DNA of 64,000 bases from Neobacillus niacini (GTDB lineage Bacteria > Bacillota > Bacilli > Bacillales > Cytobacillaceae): positions 310,001-374,000 of the forward strand of contig NZ_JAMBOB010000002.1 of NCBI RefSeq assembly GCF_023715415.1, in the 5' to 3' direction. This document shows, piece by piece, positions 25,105-34,189 of the stretch; the stretch's first letter is position 1, and each line of letters opens with the position of its first letter. Below the pieces are notes generated by a model, which ran no database searches, was not told the DNA's origin, and was given only the letters and a program-made list of their open reading frames with translations. The position numbers were made by a program, and so were the translations under genes.

Positions 25105-26907
25105 TTGCAACTTCAGGTAATGAATAGTCCGTTTAATCAGGAGCAGGCGGAACTCCTAAATCGTCTTTTACCTACTTTTTCTGAATCACAAAAAGTATGG
25201 TTGAGTGGGTATCTCGCCGGTGCTGCTGCAGCGCCAATTGCTTCTGTACTAGGTGTGCCAAGCCAACAAGCAGTTGATGGCTCAGCATCAAAAGAAGTGA
25301 CCATTCTATACGGATCACAAACAGGAAATGCTCGCGGCTTAGCAAAAAAGGCAGGCTCTACGCTAGAGGCGAAAGGGTTCACAGTAACGATTTCTGCTAT
25401 GAGCGATTTTAAACCAAACAATATTAAAAAAGTTAAAAATCTACTTATTTTAGTAAGTACGCATGGAGAAGGCGATCCACCGGATAATGCTCTAACATTC
25501 CATGAGTTTCTTCATGGCAAGCGGGCACCAAAGCTTGACGACTTAAACTTCTCGGTCTTATCTCTGGGAGATAGTTCATATGAATTCTTCTGTCAAACAG
25601 GAAAACAATTTGATGCTCGTTTGGAGGAGTTAGGGGGCACAAGACTTTATCCACGTTTCGACTGTGATCTCGATTATGATGAACCCGCAGCAGAATGGCT
25701 TGAAGGAGTAGTTAATAGTCTAGGTGAAACAAAGGGTGGAATTCCTGTCCTAACTCAGGTAGCTTCCACTCAAACAGTTGAATCAACCTACTCTAGAACC
25801 AATCCATTTAGAGCAGAAGTGCTTGATAATCTAAACTTAAATGGTCGAGGCTCCAATAAAGAAACACGACATTTGGAGTTATCACTTGAAGGATCCGGGC
25901 TTAGCTTCCAACCGGGTGATAGTCTTGGAATCTATCCAGAAAATGATCCAGAACTGGTAAGCCTGCTTCTAGAAGAATTAAAATGGAACCCAGAAGAAAG
26001 TGTGACCATTAATAAGCAAGGTGAAGTACTTTCCTTAAAAGACGCACTTTCAACCTTTTACGAGATTACTACATTAACAAAGCCGCTTCTTGAAAAAGCA
26101 GCAAAACTTACTGCAAACAGCGACTTACAGGAGATTCTAAATGATAGTGAAAAGGTAAAATCCTATCTTGAAGGACATGATTTGCTTGATGTGGTCCGTG
26201 ACTTTGGACCGCTCTCTAGCTCACCTCAAGAGTTTGTTTCGATTCTTAGAAAAATGCCGGCACGATTATATTCGATTGCCAGCAGCTTAACTGCGAATCC
26301 TGATGAAGTTCATTTAACGATAGGTGCTGTCCGTTACAATGCCAACGGTCGTGACCGTAAAGGTGTCTGCTCCATTTTTACCGCAGAACGATTACAGCCT
26401 GGAGACAGTGTACCAATCTATATTCAACAAAACGAAAACTTTAAGCTTCCTGCGAATCCTGAAACTCCAATTATTATGGTAGGACCAGGAACAGGTGTAG
26501 CGCCTTTCCGCTCCTTTATTCAAGAGCGTGAGGAAACTGGGGCAGAAGGTAAGTCTTGGATGTTCTTTGGAGACCAGCATTTTGTCACTGATTTCCTATA
26601 TCAAACAGAATGGCAAAAGTGGTTGAAAGACGGTGTATTAACGAGAATGGATGTTGCTTTTTCACGTGACACAGCTGAAAAAGTTTATGTCCAGCACCGC
26701 ATGCTAGAACAAAGTAAGGAATTGTTCCAGTGGCTTCAAGAAGGTGCTCATGTTTACATTTGCGGTGATGAGAAACATATGGCACATGATGTCCATCAAA
26801 CGCTTATTGGGATCATCGAAAAAGAGGGAGGCTTGAGCCGAGAAGCGGCAGAAGCCTATCTAGCAGATATGCAGCAGCAAAAACGGTACCAACGCGATGT
26901 ATATTGA
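25105..26907 (+). CDS. cysJ: Sulfite reductase flavoprotein alpha subunit
   Basis: The 600-residue NADPH diflavin reductase passes electrons to CysI. Order of domains: flavodoxin (LYGSQTGNARGLAKKAG, STHGEGDPPDNA, LGDSSYEFFCQTGKQFD), then FAD-binding (RLYSIASSL, GVCSIF) and NADPH-binding (MVGPGTGVAPFRSF, FFGDQH, YICGD), ending in KRYQRDVY. The start is TTG 25105 behind GAGGTGG, giving LQLQVMNSPF as in B. subtilis; an upstream in-frame ATG at 25069 has no ribosome site. It follows sirB by 124 bases without a terminator, so it may be read through or have its own promoter. Confidence 0.95.
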   Translation: MQLQVMNSPFNQEQAELLNRLLPTFSESQKVWLSGYLAGAAAAPIASVLGVPSQQAVDGSASKEVTILYGSQTGNARGLAKKAGSTLEAKGFTVTISAMSDFKPNNIKKVKNLLILVSTHGEGDPPDNALTFHEFLHGKRAPKLDDLNFSVLSLGDSSYEFFCQTGKQFDARLEELGGTRLYPRFDCDLDYDEPAAEWLEGVVNSLGETKGGIPVLTQVASTQTVESTYSRTNPFRAEVLDNLNLNGRGSNKETRHLELSLEGSGLSFQPGDSLGIYPENDPELVSLLLEELKWNPEESVTINKQGEVLSLKDALSTFYEITTLTKPLLEKAAKLTANSDLQEILNDSEKVKSYLEGHDLLDVVRDFGPLSSSPQEFVSILRKMPARLYSIASSLTANPDEVHLTIGAVRYNANGRDRKGVCSIFTAERLQPGDSVPIYIQQNENFKLPANPETPIIMVGPGTGVAPFRSFIQEREETGAEGKSWMFFGDQHFVTDFLYQTEWQKWLKDGVLTRMDVAFSRDTAEKVYVQHRMLEQSKELFQWLQEGAHVYICGDEKHMAHDVHQTLIGIIEKEGGLSREAAEAYLADMQQQKRYQRDVY

Positions 26908-26935
26908 TAAGGTAATGGAAGGAGATTTTTCATAA

Positions 26936-28654
26936 ATGGTTAAGCAAAAATTAAAAGCACCGGATGGCGCACCAAGCGATGTTGAGCGTATTAAAAGAGA
27001 GAGTAATTTTCTACGCGGAACACTGAGAGAAGTCATGCTCGACAGAATCAGTGCAGGAATCCCAGACGATGATAACCGTCTAATGAAACATCATGGCAGC
27101 TATTTGCAGGATGACCGAGATCTCCGCAATGAGCGCCAAAAACAAAAACTTGAGCCTGCCTATCAGTTTATGCTGCGTGTCCGGTTGCCTGGCGGTGTTG
27201 CGACACCGTCCCAATGGCTGGTTATGGATGAGCTAGCTGATAAAAACGGTAACGGTACATTAAAGCTGACTACACGTCAAACATTTCAAATGCACGGGAT
27301 CTTAAAATGGAATATGAAAAATACGATACAGGAAATCCATGCTACGTTATTGGACACGATTGCTGCCTGCGGCGATGTTAATCGTAATGTATTGTGTACA
27401 TCAAATCCCTATCAATCTGAGATTCATATGGAAGTATACGAATGGGCAAAACATTTAAGTAATTATTTATTGCCGAGAACAAGGGCGTATCATGAAGTTT
27501 GGCTTGATGAAGAAAAAGTAGCTGGTTCACCGGAAGTCGACGATGTTGAGCCAATGTATGGACCGCTTTATTTACCACGTAAATTCAAAATTGCTATTGC
27601 GGTACCGCCTTCGAATGATATCGATGTCTTTTCACAAGACCTTGGTTTAATTGCAATTGTAGAAGATGGAAAACTGATTGGTTTTAACGTGGCAATCGGC
27701 GGTGGTATGGGAAGTTCACATGGGGATAAAGAAACTTACCCGCAACTTGCCAAGATAATTGGCTTCTGTACACCAGATCAAATTCAAGATGTAGCAGAAA
27801 AAGTCATTACCATTCAGCGAGATTACGGAAACCGTTCCGAGCGAAAAAATGCCCGCTTCAAGTACACCGTTGACCGCCTAGGATTAGAAACCGTCAAGGA
27901 AGAATTAGAAAATCGTCTTGGCTGGAGTCTTGCTGAAGCAAAACCTTACCATTTTGATGATAACGGTGATCGTTACGGCTGGGTAAAAGGCGTTCAAGGA
28001 AAATGGCATTATACCCTTTTTATCCAAAACGGCCGTATTGCGGATTCGGATGATTATAAGCTGAAAACAGCTCTTAGAGAAATTGCAAAAGTTCATAAAG
28101 GTGAATTCCGTCTAACAGCAAATCAGAACGTAATTATTGCCGATGTTTCAAGCCAGAAGAAGAAAAAAATTAATGAACTTATTGAACAATTTGGTTTGAC
28201 GGATGGCAGTCACTATTCTGCACTTCGCCGTAGTTCAATGGCATGTGTTGCACTTCCGACATGTGGGTTAGCCATGGCAGAAGCAGAAAGATACTTACCG
28301 AAGCTTATTGATAAGATAGACGATATTTTAGATGAAACTGGACTTAGGGATAAAGAAATTACGATCCGTATGACAGGTTGTCCAAACGGCTGTGCACGCC
28401 CTGGATTGGGAGAAATAGCTTTCATGGGTAAAGCGGTAGGGAAATATAATATGTACCTCGGAGCGGCTTTTGACGGCAGCAGACTCAACAAAATGTACCG
28501 AGAAAATATCGGTGAAGAAGAAATCTTGAGCGAACTTCGTGTCATTCTTTCCCGTTACGCAAAAGAAAGAGAGCAAGAAGAGCACTTCGGAGACTTCGTC
28601 ATTCGTGCTGGCATAGTCCAAGCTACAACCGACGGCACAAACTTTCATGCTTAA
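26936..28654 (+). CDS. cysI: Sulfite reductase hemoprotein beta subunit
   Basis: The 572-residue siroheme/[4Fe-4S] enzyme reduces sulfite to sulfide by six electrons from CysJ. Ligand cysteines appear in [15 protein letters not shown] and [11 protein letters not shown] near residues 435-490; the first half has [13 protein letters not shown] and [14 protein letters not shown], family signatures of the parachute and substrate-binding arginine region. GGAAGGAG precedes the ATG, 28 bases after cysJ. A strong terminator follows, so cysJI ends the transcript. Confidence 0.96.
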   Translation: MVKQKLKAPDGAPSDVERIKRESNFLRGTLREVMLDRISAGIPDDDNRLMKHHGSYLQDDRDLRNERQKQKLEPAYQFMLRVRLPGGVATPSQWLVMDELADKNGNGTLKLTTRQTFQMHGILKWNMKNTIQEIHATLLDTIAACGDVNRNVLCTSNPYQSEIHMEVYEWAKHLSNYLLPRTRAYHEVWLDEEKVAGSPEVDDVEPMYGPLYLPRKFKIAIAVPPSNDIDVFSQDLGLIAIVEDGKLIGFNVAIGGGMGSSHGDKETYPQLAKIIGFCTPDQIQDVAEKVITIQRDYGNRSERKNARFKYTVDRLGLETVKEELENRLGWSLAEAKPYHFDDNGDRYGWVKGVQGKWHYTLFIQNGRIADSDDYKLKTALREIAKVHKGEFRLTANQNVIIADVSSQKKKKINELIEQFGLTDGSHYSALRRSSMACVALPTCGLAMAEAERYLPKLIDKIDDILDETGLRDKEITIRMTGCPNGCARPGLGEIAFMGKAVGKYNMYLGAAFDGSRLNKMYRENIGEEEILSELRVILSRYAKEREQEEHFGDFVIRAGIVQATTDGTNFHA

Positions 28655-28684
28655 ACATTTATCGGAAATATACGAATAAATGAC

Positions 28685-28723
28685 AAAAGCAATACTAATT
28701 CATCTGAATTGGTATTGCTTTTT
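28685..28723. terminator. Terminator after cysI
   Basis: A 17-base stem, AAAAGCAATACTAATTC with its complement (one G-T pair), and a four-base loop ends in TTTTT. The AAAA side gives a T run on the minus strand too, so it can serve the convergent gene at 28743. Confidence 0.9.
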
Positions 28724-28742
28724 GTATTGCTACCTGAATTTC

Positions 28743-29036
28743 TCATAGTTTGTCTTTGAGGTCATAATACAATGCCACAACAACATCAATATTATTATCA
28801 ATAAAACTTAGCCGTTCTCTTGAAACCTTCGTCCATTCACTCGAAAAATCCATTGCTGATAAAATATGTCTGAGACTAAAAGAATAACGATCATTTAATT
28901 GTGATATGACATAACTTACTCCAATATGTTTCCCTTCTTCTTTTTTCAAAATGTCTTGAATGTCGCTTTTTACCCAATCAGGTGCAACAGCAACCGTTTT
29001 TTTTAGCAATTCATCATATTCTTCAAAAAGCATCAT
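28743..29036 (-). CDS. Uncharacterised small cytoplasmic protein
   Basis: I do not recognise this 97-residue protein. It is mostly helical and charged, with FEEYDELLKKTVAVAP at the start, DWVKSDIQDILKKEEGK, and a C-terminal VVVALYYDLKDKL. It has no signal, membrane helix or metal motif. AGGAGGTAAA directly precedes ATGATG, which supports a real gene. It is monocistronic and divergent from the Spo0E-like gene. Confidence 0.55.
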   Translation of the reverse strand: MMLFEEYDELLKKTVAVAPDWVKSDIQDILKKEEGKHIGVSYVISQLNDRYSFSLRHILSAMDFSSEWTKVSRERLSFIDNNIDVVVALYYDLKDKL

Positions 29037-29338
29037 TTTACCTCCTGATTTTTCCGAAAACTATATAGTAAATTTTCACCAAACCAAACATAACCATATG
29101 GTAAGTATTGGCTTGATTTACTTTCAGCATACTGCATTATCCTATAATCCTGCGGAATAATCTTGCGAAAATTATTTTATTGAATAGTCAGAAATTTTGG
29201 AAATCGTCTAGTTTTGTCATATTTTAACTTGTTTTATCGAAACGATTTAATAGATTTAAATACATGCTATAATTCATTTCATGACTAATATATTTAAAGC
29301 ATCTGGGTAATTAATAGAGTTAGAGGTGTGTTTTTGTT
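29037..29338. other. Divergent intergenic region, nothing clear
   Basis: This 302-base AT-rich stretch separates the unknown gene at 28743 from the Spo0E-like gene. It must hold promoters in both directions, but I see no convincing sigma-A pair, riboswitch, terminator or small ORF. Confidence 0.5.
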
Positions 29339-29611
29339 ATGAATATAGTTGATTTAGAAGAGGCAATAAATGAGAAGAGAAACGAAATGATAAAAATAGG
29401 TATGACAAAGGGACTTTCTAATAGAGAAACGATAGTTTGCAGTCAAGAACTAGATAATCTTCTAAATGAATATAGAAGGTTAAAAGTAAACCAGATAAGG
29501 TCCAAGTCTACCTTACTAGATGATTTTGTGGAGTTAATACAGCATTTTTACAAATTAGCATCGAGACCCTACAAATTTATGTCTCCATATAAAGGTAATA
29601 AATTCTATTAA
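29339..29611 (+). CDS. Spo0E-like aspartyl-phosphate phosphatase
   Basis: The 90-residue protein belongs to the Spo0E family, small phosphatases that dephosphorylate Spo0A~P and hold back sporulation. The family signature is an N-terminal helical hairpin with IGMTKGLSNRETIVCSQELDNLLNEY; the SQELD motif near residues 40-44 is diagnostic. The C-terminal 40 residues are less conserved and include PYKFMSPYKG. GAGGTG precedes the ATG at a longish spacing. A terminator follows. The target could be Spo0A~P or another response regulator. Confidence 0.85.
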   Translation: MNIVDLEEAINEKRNEMIKIGMTKGLSNRETIVCSQELDNLLNEYRRLKVNQIRSKSTLLDDFVELIQHFYKLASRPYKFMSPYKGNKFY

Positions 29612-29639
29612 TGATTGAAGTTCCCAATAAGACATATTT

Positions 29640-29676
29640 AGACCCAGCCCCTTGGCCAAGGATGGGTCTTTTTCTT
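29640..29676 (+). terminator. Terminator of the Spo0E-like gene
   Basis: AGACCCA pairs with TGGGTCT, with CTTGGCCAAG folding inside, followed by TTTTCTTTTT. It lies 28 bases after the stop codon. Confidence 0.8.
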
Positions 29677-29688
29677 TTTATAAAATAC

Positions 29689-29874
29689 TTACGTTCGCTG
29701 AATCGTAGAAGTAGAAAAGCTTTTTACCATTTTCTGCAGGTTTCTGTGGGCTTCTCTTAATTTTATCGTTTCTTCGATGATTTTTTGGAATCCTTCAATG
29801 TCTCTATCAGATGCGTTTAATAGTGTCTTTGGTACACCTTCTGCAATTTGTTGGAGGGTAATATCTTGGCTCAT
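29689..29874 (-). CDS. Small helical protein, unknown
   Basis: This 61-residue protein has an N-terminus MSQDITLQQIAEG and a charged helical middle (FQKIIEETIKLREAHRNLQKMV). It has no membrane or signal segment. I choose ATG 29874 because AAAGGTGG precedes it; the in-frame GTG at 29886 lies inside that site. I do not recognise the family. It converges on the Spo0E-like gene. Confidence 0.5.
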   Translation of the reverse strand: MSQDITLQQIAEGVPKTLLNASDRDIEGFQKIIEETIKLREAHRNLQKMVKSFSTSTIQRT

Positions 29875-30135
29875 GGCAATGACCACCTTTCAACTTATTG
29901 ATTAGACTAGCTTTTCGTCTACTCTACTAATTTTAGATACGGGTGAGTTTCTCCTGCCTGAACTGTAAAAAACTTATCTACATGAATCACCAGATTCTTT
30001 TAGAAATAGGAAAGTTCTTGCAAATAACGACGGTAATCCATTTTCATCGATAGTCGTTTGTAGAAAAATAGTTAAATATTCAGTAAATAAAAAAGAGTAA
30101 AATACATAAAATTTTGCAGATTTATAGAATAGTAG

Positions 30136-30163
30136 TTGACTTACCCATCGTTTGTAATATAAT
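30136..30163 (+). promoter_or_regulatory. Sigma-A promoter of the ABC importer operon
   Basis: TTGACT at 30136-30141 and TATAAT at 30158-30163 are separated by 16 bases, a near-consensus vegetative promoter, about 45 bases before the ATPase start. The rest of 29887-30207 holds no ORF and no S-box aptamer. Confidence 0.65.
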
Positions 30164-30207
30164 AAAACCAATAGTTTTACTTGGGATTAAAAAAGAGGTG
30201 ACATTAA

Positions 30208-31050
30208 ATGTATTTAACGATAGATTCAATCGAAAAAAGCTTTATAAATGATAGAAAAGAAAACGTGAAGGTTCTTGATGGAATAAATTTAAATGTCAAA
30301 AAAGGTAGTTTTGTTTCGATTGTGGGGCCATCAGGTTGTGGGAAGTCTACGCTGCTTTACCTGGTTGCTGGACTCGACAAAGCTGATAGCGGAGAAATCC
30401 GCGTCGATGGGAACTTAGTATCAAAACCTGGTCCAGAAAGAGTAGTAGTTTTCCAGGAAGCAGGTTTGTTTCCGTGGCTGACCGTATTAGAAAATGTAAC
30501 CTATGGTTTGAATCTTAAAAAAATGCCAAAAGAAGAAGCGAAAAGAAAGGCACTTGATGTCTTAAAGATGGTTCACCTCAGCCGCTATGTAAATTCATAT
30601 CCTCACGAATTATCAGGCGGAATGAAGCAGAGAGTTTCAATCGCTAGAGCGTTAGTAATGGAGCCTGACATCTTGTTAATGGATGAGCCCTTCTCGGCCT
30701 TGGATGAACAAACTAGAATGGTGCTGCATAAAGAACTGCTTGAAATTTGGAGAAAGACCAAAGTAACAATCTTTTTTATCACACACAATATTAGAGAAGC
30801 GGTACTCCTCTCAGAGGAAGTGGTTGTATTTGCCACTCGTCCTGGCAGGATTAAAGAAATTATTCCCGTACCTACCATGAAGGATGGTGTAACACCTGAC
30901 AGTGTGACATTAAATACCGAGCAAAGAATTTTATCAATATTACAAGATGAAATTGAAAAAGTATTGAAGGAGGAAATGGGTGATGACTACAGCTTTAAGA
31001 CGGATCATCTTCATCGCGGTGATAGCGGCGATATGGGAAGTCACATCTAG
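30208..31050 (+). CDS. ABC importer ATPase (sulfonate/nitrate/taurine type)
   Basis: This 280-residue ATPase energises uptake by the two following proteins. The Walker A motif is GPSGCGKST near residues 44-52, the signature LSGGMKQR near 133-140, Walker B ILLMDEP near 153-159, and the switch His in FFITHNIREA. The Q-loop sequence VFQEAGLFPWLTVLENV is typical of the SsuB/TauB/NrtD group. GAGGTG precedes the ATG. It overlaps the permease gene by about 68 bases. Location beside cys genes favours a sulfur compound, but nitrate or thiamine-precursor uptake is not excluded. Confidence 0.87.
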   Translation: MYLTIDSIEKSFINDRKENVKVLDGINLNVKKGSFVSIVGPSGCGKSTLLYLVAGLDKADSGEIRVDGNLVSKPGPERVVVFQEAGLFPWLTVLENVTYGLNLKKMPKEEAKRKALDVLKMVHLSRYVNSYPHELSGGMKQRVSIARALVMEPDILLMDEPFSALDEQTRMVLHKELLEIWRKTKVTIFFITHNIREAVLLSEEVVVFATRPGRIKEIIPVPTMKDGVTPDSVTLNTEQRILSILQDEIEKVLKEEMGDDYSFKTDHLHRGDSGDMGSHI

Positions 31051-31744
31051 ATTTTCCAGCCTTCCTGATTTTATGTTTCCAAGCCTGACCCAAGTACTCG
31101 AAACACTTTTTAACGGCTTAATGAGTGGTCAAATTATTCTGGCGATTGGTAAAAGTATGGGACGTATCCTCCTAGGATTTACGATTGCCATTATTGTCGG
31201 ATTGATATTAGGATACTTCATCTGGCGTTATAAACTTGTCGAGGATACCCTTGGATTTGTCGTAACTGCGCTCCAATCAATTCCTAGTATTGTCTGGTTT
31301 CCACTAGCAATCATTTGGTTTGGTTTAAACGATTTTTCCATCTTGTTTATTGTGACAATTGGTGCGACATGGACGATGACGGTTAATGCAACAAGCGGCT
31401 TTAAAAACGTACCTCAGCTTTATCAGCGTGTCGCAAAGGTGTATGGTTCAAGTGGATTGCACTTCCTTCGTACTGTTATCCTTCCAGCATCTGTACCGCA
31501 AATCATTTCAGGATTGCGAATTGCTTGGGCATTCTCATGGCGTGCCTTAATGGCCGGTGAACTTCTTGGGGGCGGAGGCGGCCTTGGACAGCTGCTAGAA
31601 ATGGGTCGTTCACTTGGTCAAATGGATTTAGTTATTTCTGTCATGATTATCATTGCCATTATCGGGACCATAGTCGATAATGTTGTTTTTTCAAGATTAG
31701 AACGCAATGTAGAAGTAAAATGGGGTATTCGAGGAAGAGCTTAA
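30983..31744 (+). CDS. ABC importer permease (SsuC/TauC family)
   Basis: The 253-residue permease has about six hydrophobic segments. Family traits are the N-terminal WEVTSRFSSLPDFMFPSLTQVLETL stretch with FPS, and the coupling loop YQRVAKVYGSSGLHFLRTVILPASVPQIISGLRIAW near residues 150-185, matching the EAA motif. AAGGAGG lies before GTGATG; ATG 30983 is taken. It overlaps the ATPase gene, so the two are translationally coupled. Confidence 0.87.
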   Translation: MTTALRRIIFIAVIAAIWEVTSRFSSLPDFMFPSLTQVLETLFNGLMSGQIILAIGKSMGRILLGFTIAIIVGLILGYFIWRYKLVEDTLGFVVTALQSIPSIVWFPLAIIWFGLNDFSILFIVTIGATWTMTVNATSGFKNVPQLYQRVAKVYGSSGLHFLRTVILPASVPQIISGLRIAWAFSWRALMAGELLGGGGGLGQLLEMGRSLGQMDLVISVMIIIAIIGTIVDNVVFSRLERNVEVKWGIRGRA

Positions 31745-31776
31745 TATAAATATTATAGAGCCAGGAGAGAAAAATC

Positions 31777-32769
31777 ATGTTGAAAAAATCGACGCTTTAC
31801 CTATTTATCACACTTTTGTTTATTGGATTACTTAGCGGATGTGCTCAATCTTCGAATGAAGGTGGAGAAGAGGCGAAAACAGTTAAAATCGGATATTTTC
31901 CAAACTTAACACATATCGGAACCATTGTGGCACTTGAAAAAGGCTATTTTGAAGAAGCATTTGGTAAAGATGTAAAGATTGAAACGAAAACTGTAGCAAA
32001 TGGTGGACTATTTATGGAAGCAATGGCAACAAAGGCTATTGATGTTGGTACAGTTGGACCAGGTCCATTACTCAACTTTTATGTGAAGAATAAGGAATAC
32101 CACCTAATTTCTGGAGCAGTAAATGGTGGAGCAGTCCTTGTTGCGGCTGAAGGAAGCGGCGTTGAAAAGGTAGCAGATTTAGATGGAAAAAAAGTAGCAA
32201 TTCCGGTTATTGGAAGCACGCAGGATGTAATGTTACGTAAATCTCTAAAAGAGGCTAATTTAAAAGCGAAAACGAGTGGTGGTACAGTAGATTTATTTGC
32301 TGCAGCTCCAGCGGATACAGCTTCACTTTTCATTCAAAAACAAGTGGACGCAGCAGCGACGCAAGAGCCATGGGGATATGTACTTGAAAATCAAGCAAAT
32401 GGAAAACTGCTACTAGACTGGGATGAATTTGCTTGGGGGAAAGAATCCACCAATACAGTAGTTGCTGCAAGAGCAGACTTTTTGAAAAACAAAGAATTAT
32501 CAAAGCAGTATTTAGATGCTCATAAAAAAGCGGTAAAGTTCATTCAGGAGAACCCTGAAGAGAGCAAAGAAGTTGTCATGAAGCATTTAAAAAATCTTAC
32601 TGGTAAAGAGTTAAATAAAGACGAAGTAGACGCAGCGTTCTCCCGTTTAGCGGTGACAACAGATGTAAATGAAAAAGTAATTCAGGAAATGGCAGATATC
32701 AGTAAAGAAGCTGGGTATATTCCAAGCAGTGATATTAAAGGACTAATCGACTTGTCCTTACTTAAATAA
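31777..32769 (+). CDS. ABC importer substrate-binding lipoprotein (SsuA/NrtA-like)
   Basis: The 330-residue lipoprotein has a signal peptide ending in LLSGC with Cys22 as lipid anchor. The mature part begins with KIGYFPNLTHIGTIVALEKGYFEEAFG, typical of periplasmic-binding proteins of the NMT1/SsuA group that bind sulfonates, nitrate or pyrimidine precursors, and continues with DVGTVGPGP and AAATQEPWGYVL. CAGGAGAG precedes the ATG. The ligand cannot be decided. No ssuD-type monooxygenase follows. Confidence 0.86.
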   Translation: MLKKSTLYLFITLLFIGLLSGCAQSSNEGGEEAKTVKIGYFPNLTHIGTIVALEKGYFEEAFGKDVKIETKTVANGGLFMEAMATKAIDVGTVGPGPLLNFYVKNKEYHLISGAVNGGAVLVAAEGSGVEKVADLDGKKVAIPVIGSTQDVMLRKSLKEANLKAKTSGGTVDLFAAAPADTASLFIQKQVDAAATQEPWGYVLENQANGKLLLDWDEFAWGKESTNTVVAARADFLKNKELSKQYLDAHKKAVKFIQENPEESKEVVMKHLKNLTGKELNKDEVDAAFSRLAVTTDVNEKVIQEMADISKEAGYIPSSDIKGLIDLSLLK

Positions 32770-32775
32770 TAATAG

Positions 32776-32814
32776 AAGGTTTTGGACTCAATTAGGAGTT
32801 CAAAACCTTTTTTT
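32776..32814 (+). terminator. Terminator of the ABC importer operon
   Basis: AAGGTTTTG...ACTC pairs with GAGT...CAAAACCTT (one mismatch) around a short loop, followed by a long T run. It lies seven bases after the binding-protein gene. Confidence 0.88.
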
Positions 32815-32859
32815 AAGGTAAAATAAGGATGAAATTACATAGAGGAAGGGACGATAGAA

Positions 32860-33285
32860 ATGAAATCAAAGATTACATGGACAGGAGATATGGCCTTTAC
32901 CGGAACGACGCCTTCAGGGCATGATTTACGGATGGATGCCGCACCAGAAGTTGGCGGCCAAAATAGCGGTCCTAGACCAACAGAATTGCTCTTATACTCA
33001 CTTGCAGGCTGTACAGGAATCGATATCGTGATGATTTTGAAAAAAATGCGATTAGAGCTGACTGGTTTTTCGATGGAAGTAGAGGGTACGAGGGCCGATG
33101 CAGAACCAAAGAAATTCACCGATTTTCATATTCATTACTTAGTAGAAGGGAATTTGCCAGAAGATAAAGTAGTCCGTGCGATTCAATTATCCAAAGACAA
33201 ATACTGCTCGGTTTCCCATTCTTTAAGTGCAAACATAGTAGCAAGCTATTCTATTAACGGAACAAAAGGTAATCAAGTCTTATAA
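32860..33285 (+). CDS. OsmC family protein
   Basis: The 141-residue protein fits the OsmC/Ohr/YhfA superfamily, many of which reduce organic peroxides with paired cysteines. The first catalytic-type Cys lies in YSLAGCTGIDIVMILKKM near residue 51, and a second in KYCSVSHSLS near 111, the usual places. RPTELLLYSLAGC is a strong family match. AGGAAGGGACG precedes the ATG. It is a single gene after the importer terminator. YhfA-like members have poorly known function, so peroxidase activity is inferred. Confidence 0.85.
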   Translation: MKSKITWTGDMAFTGTTPSGHDLRMDAAPEVGGQNSGPRPTELLLYSLAGCTGIDIVMILKKMRLELTGFSMEVEGTRADAEPKKFTDFHIHYLVEGNLPEDKVVRAIQLSKDKYCSVSHSLSANIVASYSINGTKGNQVL

Positions 33286-33290
33286 AACTA

Positions 33291-33534
33291 GGCTGTGTTG
33301 ATGGATACTGTTGATTTTAGAACCTGTTGATTGGAGCGGAAGGCGCTTGACTCCTCGAAAATGCTATCGCATTTTCTTCGTGCGTGGGCGGATTCGAGGA
33401 TGTAAATCAATGTCCTGCGGGATGCACGAGCTGAGTGAGACACCGCAGGAGCGAAGCTGCGAGGAGGCTCACGGGCGAGCCCGCGGAAAGCATAGCGCCT
33501 GGAGCTCCAATCAACAGCCTAGTTTAACACAGCC
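33291..33534. repeat. Fold-back repeat element, about 244 bp
   Basis: The ends are inverted (GGCTGTGTT at 33291-33299 and AACACAGCC at 33526-33534). Inside lies a second pair, GTTGATTGGAGCGGAAGGCGC near 33325-33345 against GCGCCTGGAGCTCCAATCAAC near 33495-33515. The GC-rich centre contains AGTGAGACACCGCAGGAGCGAA and GAGGAGGCTCACGGGCGAGC. This resembles a GC-rich interspersed repeat that I know from several Bacillus genomes. GC content is unlike the neighbours. An ORF across it lacks a ribosome site and is not counted as a gene. Confidence 0.75.
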
Positions 33535-33540
33535 AATGGC

Positions 33541-33571
33541 AAAAAGGATTCAGCTCTTAGCTGGATCCTTT
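33541..33571 (-). terminator. Terminator of the J-domain gene
   Basis: AAAAAGGATTCAGCT folds with AGCTGGATCCTTT around a three-base loop (one mismatch); on the minus strand it ends in TTTTT. The gene's stop codon lies inside the stem. Confidence 0.75.
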
Positions 33572-34080
33572 ACCTTTTCATAGTGGTCATAAAACACTTT
33601 AAATAGTCGTTCGTCGCCGCCTCTATCAGGATGGAGGGCCTTTAATATTTTCTTGTATTCCTTCCTGATTGTGTCAATATTTGCCCCAGGTTCTAAACCC
33701 AATAAGGAGGTAAGGGTCAAAGGTGGAGAGTCGGATAGCGCATACTCTGCTTTTAGCATTCTTTTTAAAGACCTATTTTTTGCTTGTTCTATCCGAATCG
33801 AGGTTTGTAACTGTTCAATTTCTTCTTTGAATTTTTGATTTTCGTGGAACGTTTTTTCCCACTCGTGAAAATCAATTCCAAATTTCTTTGTCTTGAACTC
33901 AATCTTCTTTTCTAAAATAAATGACGCTAAATCAACAGGATTTATTGAGTATTCTAGATTCAGATGCTTGGTTCTTCTCGCCTTGATTTTCCCATCAAGA
34001 ATCCAACGAATGACAACCTCTTCATTGTCCGTAATCCCCTCAGCCCTAAGCTGTTCAGTAACCTCTTTAACATTCAACAT
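33550..34080 (-). CDS. J-domain protein with N-terminal DNA-binding-like region
   Basis: The 176-residue protein ends in a J domain: residues about 122-176 contain LLGLEPGANIDTIRKEYKKILKALHPDRGGD with the invariant His-Pro-Asp, which stimulates DnaK-type chaperones. The first 60 residues (EQLRAEGITDNEEVVIRWILDGKIKA) look like a MerR-type or excisionase-type helix-turn-helix. Between lies a charged coiled-coil (residues about 68-110). This order, with a C-terminal J domain, is unlike DnaJ itself. Partner and role are unknown. Confidence 0.78.
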   Translation of the reverse strand: MLNVKEVTEQLRAEGITDNEEVVIRWILDGKIKARRTKHLNLEYSINPVDLASFILEKKIEFKTKKFGIDFHEWEKTFHENQKFKEEIEQLQTSIRIEQAKNRSLKRMLKAEYALSDSPPLTLTSLLGLEPGANIDTIRKEYKKILKALHPDRGGDERLFKVFYDHYEKVKDPAKS

Positions 34081-34189
34081 AGGATCAACTCATTCTTCAT
34101 TTGTCTAGTAATTACTAAACTCAATGTATCATATGAAAAACGTTACAGGTTTACAGGACTATTTAATTTTTATTAAAAATAGTTTTCAA

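Noticed and set aside
33311..33583. Plus-strand ORF of 90 residues rich in Arg and Gly
   Set aside because: It covers the GC-rich fold-back repeat, where long frames arise by chance. No ribosome site or known protein motif is present.
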